Assembly: GCA_002788395.1 (NCBI GenBank) | Contig: PFRF01000026.1 | Coordinates: forward strand, 1-34,264 | From: Candidatus Levybacteria bacterium CG_4_9_14_0_2_um_filter_35_21 | GTDB taxonomy: Bacteria > Patescibacteriota > Microgenomatia > Levybacterales > UBA12049 | Direction: 5' to 3' | Length of the DNA: 34,264 bases | Part shown: positions 9,250 through 15,644 of the stretch, one piece after another | Layout: every line of letters begins with the position of its first letter | Numbering within the stretch: the stretch's first letter is position 1 | The notes under the pieces: model-generated | What the model saw: only the letters and a program-made list of their open reading frames with translations | Databases searched by the model: none | What the model was told of the DNA's origin: nothing | Program-made: the position numbers and the translations under genes

Positions 9250-10096
9250 AAATCAAGCGATTGTCAAAACTTTAATATACAGTGATATTTTTGATTTCCC
9301 TTTAACCAAACAGGAGATCTGGAAATATTTAATTTCGAAGAAAAAAATCTCCCAAAAAGATTTCTTAAAACTTTTAAAAAATAAAAAAACCTTATCTAAA
9401 AATAATTTCTATTTTTTAAGAGGAAGAGAAAAAATAATTAAAAAAAGAAAAGACAGAGAGCAGATAGGATTTACTAAAATAGAAAAAGCCAAAAAAATAA
9501 TAAATCTAATTTCTATTATTCCATCAATACATCTTGTGGGAATAACCGGCTCACTTGCTCTATTAAATTCGGAGAAAAAAGAAGACATAGATATATTTCT
9601 GATTAGCTCAAGAGGAGCGGTTTGGATTACAAGGTTTTTGGCAGTAATTATTCTTAAATTATCAGGTAATTATAGATCTAGAACAGATAAACTAGTCGAG
9701 AATAAGATCTGTTTAAACATGATTATTGGAGAAGATTGCTTAAAAATAAATAATAAAAGACAAGATATTTATACGGCTCATGAAATTATTCAATTGTTGC
9801 CAATTTTTGAACGTAATAATACATATCAAAAGTTTTTAAATAATAACTTATGGATTAAGCAGTTTATGCCTAATTCTATGGATAAAGAAAATATTAAAAT
9901 AAATAGAAAAAAGGAAAGAAAATGGTTAGTTAGTGTGTTAAAAGTTTTTGAGCCATTTGTAAGAAAATTACAATTTTATTCTATGAAAAAATATATCACG
10001 CGCGAAACAGTTCTAAATAATTTTTTAGCATTTCACCCAATTGACTACCGGGGCAAAATTATCAAAGAATTTAAGAGACGTATAAAAAATGATTAA
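9239..10096 (+). CDS. Nucleotidyltransferase-domain protein (Pol-beta type) with N-terminal winged-helix-like region
   Basis: VGITGSLALLNSEKKEDIDIFLISS matches the GS...DxD nucleotidyltransferase motif; N-terminal SDIFDFPLTKQEIWKYLI. Track start 9233; second ATG 9239 equally plausible. Confidence 0.65.
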   Translation: MDSKNQAIVKTLIYSDIFDFPLTKQEIWKYLISKKKISQKDFLKLLKNKKTLSKNNFYFLRGREKIIKKRKDREQIGFTKIEKAKKIINLISIIPSIHLVGITGSLALLNSEKKEDIDIFLISSRGAVWITRFLAVIILKLSGNYRSRTDKLVENKICLNMIIGEDCLKINNKRQDIYTAHEIIQLLPIFERNNTYQKFLNNNLWIKQFMPNSMDKENIKINRKKERKWLVSVLKVFEPFVRKLQFYSMKKYITRETVLNNFLAFHPIDYRGKIIKEFKRRIKND

Positions 10097-11078
10097 AAAA
10101 TACAAGTTAATCGCAGTCGGTGGGACTTTTGACAACTTTCATAAAGGGCATAGAGGTCTTTTAACGAAAGCATTTTCGTCTTCCGAAAAGATAATTATTG
10201 GCATAACGTCAGATGCTTATGTTCTAAAAAATAAAATTAGAAAAATTGAAAATTATAAAAAAAGAAAAGAAACAGTTGAAAATTTCTTATTTGAAAAAGA
10301 TTTTACAAATCGAACCAAAATAATAAAACTTGATGATGAATTTGGAGAAACAATTAATAGTAAGAAAATTGATTCGATAATTGTTTCGAAATGTACTTTA
10401 AAAACTGCAAAGCTAATTAATAAAAAAAGAGACTTAAAAAAAATGTCAAAATTGGCAATCGTTATTTCCGAATATTTTTTTGCAGAAGATGGATTACTAA
10501 TTTCTTCAAAAAGAATTAGAGAGGGACAGATAGATAAGGAGGGAAAAGTCTATCTTAACAAAGAATGGCTTAATAAAAATTTAATTTTACCTCAGAGTTT
10601 ACGACCTTTATTAAAAAAACCTTTTGGAGAAATAGTTAAAGGAAAAATGTTAATTAATTCTCAGCTTAACATTGCAACGGTTGGAGATGTAACAACGCAA
10701 AAATTTAACAAGCTCTATGGGAATCAAAAAATTTCTATAATAGACTTATTGGTTGGTAGAAAAAAGGTTTTTTCCGACATAAAACAATTAAAATTTAAAA
10801 ATAATAAGGAATTAATTAAAGTTTCTAATCCACCCGGAATGATAACCCATAAACTATTTATAGCAATACGAAAAAGTTTTAAATCAGATTATGAAAAAAT
10901 AATTCTAGTGAAAGGAGAAGAGGATTTGGCGGTTTTACCCTTAGCTATCCTAGCGCCTCTTAATTTCCAAATTTATTATGGGCAACCGGGAAAAGGGATT
11001 ATAAAAGTCGTGGTTAATGAAAGTGTAAAAAAAAGAGCTTATTCGTTGCTCTCTCAGTTCAATTTTGAGACAAGATAG
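10089..11078 (+). CDS. Fusion: archaeal-type phosphopantetheine adenylyltransferase (COG1019-like) + DUF359 GTP-dependent dephospho-CoA kinase-like domain
   Basis: N-term AVGGTFDNFHKGHRGLLTKAF...GITSDAYVLKNK...DEFGETINSKKIDSIIVSKCT...AEDGLLISSKRIREGQID; C-term LRPLLKKPFGEIVKG...IATVGDVTTQKF...SIIDLLVGRKK...VSNPPGMITHKLFIAI...ILVKGEEDLAVLPLAILAPLNFQIYYGQPGKGIIKVVV (DUF359 pattern). Confidence 0.85.
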   Translation: MIKKYKLIAVGGTFDNFHKGHRGLLTKAFSSSEKIIIGITSDAYVLKNKIRKIENYKKRKETVENFLFEKDFTNRTKIIKLDDEFGETINSKKIDSIIVSKCTLKTAKLINKKRDLKKMSKLAIVISEYFFAEDGLLISSKRIREGQIDKEGKVYLNKEWLNKNLILPQSLRPLLKKPFGEIVKGKMLINSQLNIATVGDVTTQKFNKLYGNQKISIIDLLVGRKKVFSDIKQLKFKNNKELIKVSNPPGMITHKLFIAIRKSFKSDYEKIILVKGEEDLAVLPLAILAPLNFQIYYGQPGKGIIKVVVNESVKKRAYSLLSQFNFETR

Positions 11079-11096
11079 GATCACTACTAGAGGTTA

Positions 11097-11125
11097 TTGA
11101 CAAAGGTTCTAAATTCTTATATTAT
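11097..11125 (+). promoter_or_regulatory. Sigma70-like promoter TTGACA-N17-TATTAT upstream of greA
   Basis: TTGACA 11097-11102, TATTAT 11120-11125, exact 17-nt spacer. Confidence 0.7.
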
Positions 11126-11140
11126 GCCTTGAGGTCAAAT

Positions 11141-11171
11141 AACTCCCCCTATATTTAGCTCGGGAGTTTTT
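11141..11171 (+). terminator. Intrinsic terminator-like hairpin in the greA leader
   Basis: AACTCCC (11141-11147) / GGGAGTT (11162-11168), inner CTA/TAG pairing, followed by TTTTATTT; sits 11-40 nt upstream of greA ATG. Confidence 0.65.
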
Positions 11172-11181
11172 ATTTATAATT

Positions 11182-11652
11182 ATGGACGTAAAAAAAATCT
11201 ACTTAACAAAAGAAGGACTGGAAGAGCTTAAAAACGAGCATAACGAGTTGGTTAATGTAAAAAGACCGGATGTGTTGGAAAGAGTCTCACAAGCCCGCAA
11301 CTTGGGGGATCTTTCCGAGAATGCGGAATATGTTGCTGCGCGGGAGGAACTTTCTTTTATCGACGGAAGAATAGATGAGCTTGAGGAACTTCTAAAACAG
11401 GCATCCCTGATAAGTGAGGATAAAAAGAATCTAAGTCATATGGTAGAACTTGGATCAAAAGTAACAGTAAATGTAAAAGGCAAAAACGAATCTTTTATGG
11501 TTGTGGGAGAATGGGAAGCAGATCCAATGGACAAGAAAATTTCACATGAATCTCCTTTAGGAAAAGCACTTCTTGGGAAAAAGGTAGGGGAAAAAGTAGA
11601 GGTAGAAGCTCCTGCAGGTAAAGTCGATTATACTATTGTTTCGGTTAAATAA
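11182..11652 (+). CDS. greA: Transcription elongation factor GreA
   Basis: YLTKEGLEELKNEHNELVNVKRPDVLERVSQARNLGDLSENAEYVAAREELSFIDGRIDELEELL ... SPLGKALLGKKVGEKVEVEAPAG. Confidence 0.97.
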   Translation: MDVKKIYLTKEGLEELKNEHNELVNVKRPDVLERVSQARNLGDLSENAEYVAAREELSFIDGRIDELEELLKQASLISEDKKNLSHMVELGSKVTVNVKGKNESFMVVGEWEADPMDKKISHESPLGKALLGKKVGEKVEVEAPAGKVDYTIVSVK

Positions 11653-11692
11653 ACCTAAAAAATCCTCATAGTGAATTTTTAACTCTTTGCTG

Positions 11693-11698
11693 TATAAT
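11693..11698 (+). promoter_or_regulatory. -10 element TATAAT for lysS, 7 nt from ATG
   Basis: TATAAT at 11693-11698, then ATCAATA, then ATG 11706; -35 weak. Confidence 0.5.
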
Positions 11699-11705
11699 AT
11701 CAATA

Positions 11706-13175
11706 ATGACAGATACTCAATCGGATTTAAGACAAGCAAAAATAGACAAATTGAAAAAACTAAAGGATTTAGGAATAAACCCATATCCATCCTCTTTTGA
11801 TAAAAAAAACACAGTTGATCAGGCGCTTAACTCTCTGGGAAAAATTGTAAAAATTGCAGGAAGATTATTTTCTTTCAGAGAGCATGGAAACATTGCTTTT
11901 GCAAATTTAAAAGACGAAACAGGAAAGATTCAAATATTTTTTAGAAAAGATCTTCTAGAAGATGATTATAAAAATATTAAGCTTCTGGATTTGGGAGATT
12001 TTATTGGTATTGAGGGGGAAGTTGTTAAAACAACCTCCGGAGAAATATCGGTAGCCCCAACTTCATTTATTTTGCTCACAAAGTCGATTCTGCCGCTTCC
12101 AAATGAATGGTTTGGTCTTAAAGACACAGAGCTTCGATATAGGCAAAGATATTTAGACCTTATGTTAAACCCCGAGGTTAGAGAAAGATTTAATATTAGA
12201 ACCAAAGTGGTATCGGGTATAAGGGAATATTTGGATAAATTAGGTTTTTGGGAAGTAGAAACCCCGACTCTTCAATCATTGTATGGTGGCGCAAACGCTA
12301 AGCCTTTTAAAACACACTTAAATGCATTAGGAGAAGATGTCTATCTTAGAATAGCAGATGAACTTTATTTAAAAAGACTTGTCATCGGAGGATACGAGAA
12401 AGTATATGAAATCTGCAAAGATTTTAGAAATGAAGGAATAGACCATACTCATTTTCCGGAATTTACGATGATCGAATGGTATGAAGCATATGCGGACTAT
12501 AAAAAAGTAATGGATGTTGCAGAAGGATTATTTAAACATCTTGCAAAAAAAATATACGGGAAAACTCAAATTCAAATCGAGGATAAAAAAATTGATATCG
12601 GAACAGAATGGCCAAGAATAGAGATGGCACAAATTATTAAAGAAAAACTAGGACTAGATGTAGAGAAAGAAACAAAAGAATCTTTGCTCGGCTATGTTAA
12701 GAAAAAAATGTTCGATGTGAAAATAATTGGAGGAGAAACAAAGGGACAATTAATATTTATAGTTTTTGAACATGAAATTCCGCACCTTTTAATTAAGCCT
12801 ACTTGGATAATTGATTATCCGGAAGACGTAAGTCCTCTGTCTAAAACACACAGATCAAAACCGGGATGGGTTGAAAGATTTGAGGGATATATTGGAGGTA
12901 AAGAAATTGCCGATGGATGGTCTGAGCTTACGGACCCTCAAATTCAAAGAGAAAGATTCGTTACGGATTCAGCTGTTGCCAGATTGGATAAAGAAGAAGC
13001 TCAGCATATTGATGAAGATTTTTTAACTGCAATGGAGTATGGAATGCCGCCAACCGGTGGAATAGGAATTGGAATAGATAGACTGGTAATGTTTTTTACA
13101 AACACATGGATTATAAAAGAAGTAATGCTTTTCCCAACCTTAAAACCTCAAAAAAAAATTCTAAAGGATAAATAA
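11706..13175 (+). CDS. lysS: Lysyl-tRNA synthetase, class II
   Basis: RYRQRYLDLMLNPEVRERFNIRTKVVSGIREYLDKLGFWEVETPTL, FRNEGIDHTHFPEFTMIEWYEAYADY, GMPPTGGIGIGIDRLVM. Confidence 0.97.
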   Translation: MTDTQSDLRQAKIDKLKKLKDLGINPYPSSFDKKNTVDQALNSLGKIVKIAGRLFSFREHGNIAFANLKDETGKIQIFFRKDLLEDDYKNIKLLDLGDFIGIEGEVVKTTSGEISVAPTSFILLTKSILPLPNEWFGLKDTELRYRQRYLDLMLNPEVRERFNIRTKVVSGIREYLDKLGFWEVETPTLQSLYGGANAKPFKTHLNALGEDVYLRIADELYLKRLVIGGYEKVYEICKDFRNEGIDHTHFPEFTMIEWYEAYADYKKVMDVAEGLFKHLAKKIYGKTQIQIEDKKIDIGTEWPRIEMAQIIKEKLGLDVEKETKESLLGYVKKKMFDVKIIGGETKGQLIFIVFEHEIPHLLIKPTWIIDYPEDVSPLSKTHRSKPGWVERFEGYIGGKEIADGWSELTDPQIQRERFVTDSAVARLDKEEAQHIDEDFLTAMEYGMPPTGGIGIGIDRLVMFFTNTWIIKEVMLFPTLKPQKKILKDK

Positions 13176-13206
13176 AAGAAATACAAATTTTTCAGTATTA
13201 ATAAGA

Positions 13207-13428
13207 TTAACTTTTTTTGGAATCAAAAATAGGAGCGTCGATTCCATTTTGAGGGAAAGATCCCTTAATTGCAGTACTTAGTGCAGTAGGATTATCAAAT
13301 TGTTGAAGAAGTATTTCCTCAATTGCTCTTGTTTTTATACCTAACTCTTTGAGATCAAATAATTGATTTACCGGCGATTGACGAGTTACTCTTTCTGAGG
13401 ACTGTATCCCACAAGCTTCTTTACTCAT
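13207..13428 (-). CDS. Hypothetical protein, 73 aa
   Basis: Intact ORF between lysS and rdgB; on its strand a GATAAT -10-like element (preceded by TGTAC) lies 8 nt upstream of the ATG. Confidence 0.45.
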   Translation of the reverse strand: MSKEACGIQSSERVTRQSPVNQLFDLKELGIKTRAIEEILLQQFDNPTALSTAIKGSFPQNGIDAPIFDSKKS

Positions 13429-13475
13429 ATCTTGATATTATCGTACATTTTCTTTTAAATGCAATAGGTATTCTA

Positions 13476-13484
13476 TGGTATACT
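13476..13484 (+). promoter_or_regulatory. Extended -10 TGGTATACT for rdgB, 6 nt from ATG
   Basis: TGG-TATACT at 13476-13484, TTTTGA, ATG 13491. Confidence 0.55.
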
Positions 13485-13490
13485 TTTTGA

Positions 13491-14093
13491 ATGAAAAAGT
13501 TGTTAATTGCCACCGGAAATCAGGGGAAATTGCGGGATATAAAAAAATATTTAAGCGATCCGGATTTTGAAATTATTTCCTTAAGTGATCTTGATTTAAA
13601 GCAAAACGTTACAGAGGATGGAAAAACCTATAAAGAAAATTCACAAAAAAAGGCTCTATTTTTTGCAAAATTATCGAATCTACCAACTCTTTCAGATGAT
13701 AGCGGAATAGAAATAGATGCTTTAGAGGGGAAACCAGGAATAGATAGCCACTACTGGGCAGAAGATGAAGATGGGATTATAAAAAAACTTTCGGAGTTAT
13801 CAAAAAGCTTGCCTAATAATAATCGTGGAGTAACTTTTAAGTCTACTATTTCTCTAGCTTTGCCAAGCGGAAAAATCTGGAGCGTTATGGGTGAGGTTAA
13901 AGGAATTATCGCGGAAAAAGAAAATGGGAGAAGAGATCCCGGTTATCCCTATCGTTCATTTTTTTATCTCCCTAAGATTAAGAAATATCATGATGAAGAA
14001 GAATTGACCAAAGATGAGTGGCGGTTGTATAATCACAGGTATAAAGCAATTCAAAAAATAAAAAAAATAATTGCAAAAGAATTAAAATTTTAA
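13491..14093 (+). CDS. rdgB: Non-canonical purine NTP pyrophosphatase (RdgB/HAM1 family)
   Basis: KKLLIATGNQGKLRDIKKYL, TEDGKTYKENSQKKALFFAKLSNLPTLSDDSGIEIDALEGKPGIDSHYWA. Confidence 0.93.
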   Translation: MKKLLIATGNQGKLRDIKKYLSDPDFEIISLSDLDLKQNVTEDGKTYKENSQKKALFFAKLSNLPTLSDDSGIEIDALEGKPGIDSHYWAEDEDGIIKKLSELSKSLPNNNRGVTFKSTISLALPSGKIWSVMGEVKGIIAEKENGRRDPGYPYRSFFYLPKIKKYHDEEELTKDEWRLYNHRYKAIQKIKKIIAKELKF

Positions 14094-14097
14094 AACT

Positions 14098-15330
14098 ATG
14101 TTAGACATTAAATTCATAAGAGAAAATACAAAGTTTGTTATTGATGGAGCAAGGAATAAGGGTGTAGAAATTGAAGGTGAAAAAATTATTAAAATAGATG
14201 AACAAACAAGAGGACTAAATGTTCAGGTGCAAAAATTAAGAGAAGAAAGAAACATCGCTGCAAAAAATAAAGACATAGAAAAAGGGAAGAGGGTAAAGCA
14301 AGAGCTGGATGAAAAAGAAAAAAATCTCAATAAACTTAGTCAAGAACTAAATGAATTATTGCTTAAGATACCAAATCCGGCTAAAAAAGATGTAAAACCG
14401 GGAAAAAACGATACGGAAAATGATATTTTAAGAAAAGTTGGAATACCTAAGAAATTCAATTTTGTCCCCAAAGATCATTTAGCACTTGGGGAAGCATTGG
14501 ACATTATTGATGTTGAAAGAGCATCTAAGATATCGGGATCAAGATTTTACTTTCTTAAAAACGAAGCAGTTCTTTTAGAGTTCGCTTTAAAACAGTTTGC
14601 TTTCGAAACTTTACTTAAGGAAGGTTTTATTCCGGTTCTTCCTCCGGTGTTAATTAAAACAGAAGTTATGAAAGATCTTGGGTATATGGAAAATGGGGGA
14701 GATGAGGATATGTATACTTTTGAAAAAGACGATTTAGTTTTGGTAGGAACTTCGGAACAATCAATTGTCGCTATGCATAGAGATGAAGTGTTAGATGCTA
14801 AGGATTTACCAAAAAGATATGTTGGTTTTTCAACTTGTTTCAGAAGAGAAGCAGGTTCTTACGGAAAAGACACTAAGGGAATTTTAAGAGCGCATCAATT
14901 TGACAAGATCGAAATGGTTTCTTTTGTAAAGATAGGAGAAGATGACAAAGAACATGAATTTTTCTTGTCTTTAGAGGAAAAATTGCTCAAAGCATTGGAG
15001 ATTCCCTACCAGGTTATTAAGATGTGTACCGGGGATTTGGGTTTTCCTGCCGCACGCAAATATGATTTAGAAGGGTGGATTCCTTCTCAGAATAAGTACC
15101 GCGAGCTTACTTCTGCCTCTACGACAACAGATTTTCAGGCAAGAAGATTGAGTATTCGTTATAAGGATGGGGACAGAACGGAATATGCAAATATTCTAAA
15201 CGGAACAGCATTTTCTACACGACCAATAATTGCAATTATGGAAAATTATCAACAAGAGGATGGGTCAATTGTTATTCCCGAGATTTTGAGAAAATGGGTT
15301 GGTAAAGATAAGATTACGTCAAAAGACTAA
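14098..15330 (+). CDS. serS: Seryl-tRNA synthetase
   Basis: MLDIKFIRENTKFVIDGARNKG, VGTSEQSIVAMHRDEVL, CFRREAGSYGKDTKGILRAHQFDKIEM, ELTSASTTTDFQARRLSIRYK. Confidence 0.97.
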   Translation: MLDIKFIRENTKFVIDGARNKGVEIEGEKIIKIDEQTRGLNVQVQKLREERNIAAKNKDIEKGKRVKQELDEKEKNLNKLSQELNELLLKIPNPAKKDVKPGKNDTENDILRKVGIPKKFNFVPKDHLALGEALDIIDVERASKISGSRFYFLKNEAVLLEFALKQFAFETLLKEGFIPVLPPVLIKTEVMKDLGYMENGGDEDMYTFEKDDLVLVGTSEQSIVAMHRDEVLDAKDLPKRYVGFSTCFRREAGSYGKDTKGILRAHQFDKIEMVSFVKIGEDDKEHEFFLSLEEKLLKALEIPYQVIKMCTGDLGFPAARKYDLEGWIPSQNKYRELTSASTTTDFQARRLSIRYKDGDRTEYANILNGTAFSTRPIIAIMENYQQEDGSIVIPEILRKWVGKDKITSKD

Positions 15331-15500
15331 TTTTTTCTCTTTTCTTAACAAAAAAACAGCATAATTAAGCTTTCTAATTTATGTTGATTTAACAGTCTAA
15401 TCTATTAGTTCTGAAGCAGGAAAAAAGTCTTGACAAAAAGTTTAAAATATTTCACCATTTAATTAGCTAACTGCCAATTCTCTATTCTGGAGAATGGTTG

Positions 15501-15512
15501 TAAGGAGGTGAT
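15501..15512 (+). promoter_or_regulatory. Full-length Shine-Dalgarno TAAGGAGGTGAT
   Basis: 12-nt match to the complement of the canonical 16S rRNA 3' tail; AGGAGG ends 8 nt before ATG 15517. Confidence 0.85.
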
Positions 15513-15516
15513 ATCC

Positions 15517-15555
15517 ATGCCAGCAAAGAAAAAGAAGAAGAAAGCAAAGAAATAA
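15517..15555 (+). CDS. 12-aa lysine-rich micropeptide MPAKKKKKKAKK (leader peptide or independent microprotein)
   Basis: ATG CCA GCA AAG AAA AAG AAG AAG AAA GCA AAG AAA TAA directly downstream of the SD at 15501; below ORF-track length cutoff. Confidence 0.65.
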   Translation: MPAKKKKKKAKK

Positions 15556-15574
15556 TTGGTGATTTGTTTGGAGA

Positions 15575-15596
15575 TTACCAATTGATCAATTGGTAA
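15575..15596. repeat. Perfect 22-bp palindrome TTACCAATTGATCAATTGGTAA
   Basis: Read directly; hairpin TTACCAATT-GATC-AATTGGTAA. Confidence 0.95.
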
Positions 15597-15636
15597 AACC
15601 CCACTTCGGAATTAAATGTTTCGAGTGGGGTTTTTT
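15595..15636 (+). terminator. Intrinsic terminator between the lysine-rich ORF and secA
   Basis: AAAACCCCACT (15595-15605) / AGTGGGGTTTT (15624-15634), run of six T at 15631-15636. Confidence 0.85.
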
Positions 15637-15644
15637 GTGGTAAA

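Noticed and set aside
15331-15516. Lysine riboswitch (L-box) or other known riboswitch upstream of the lysine-rich ORF
   Set aside because: Region is AT-rich with only short stems; I cannot recognise an L-box core. A covariance-model scan would be decisive.
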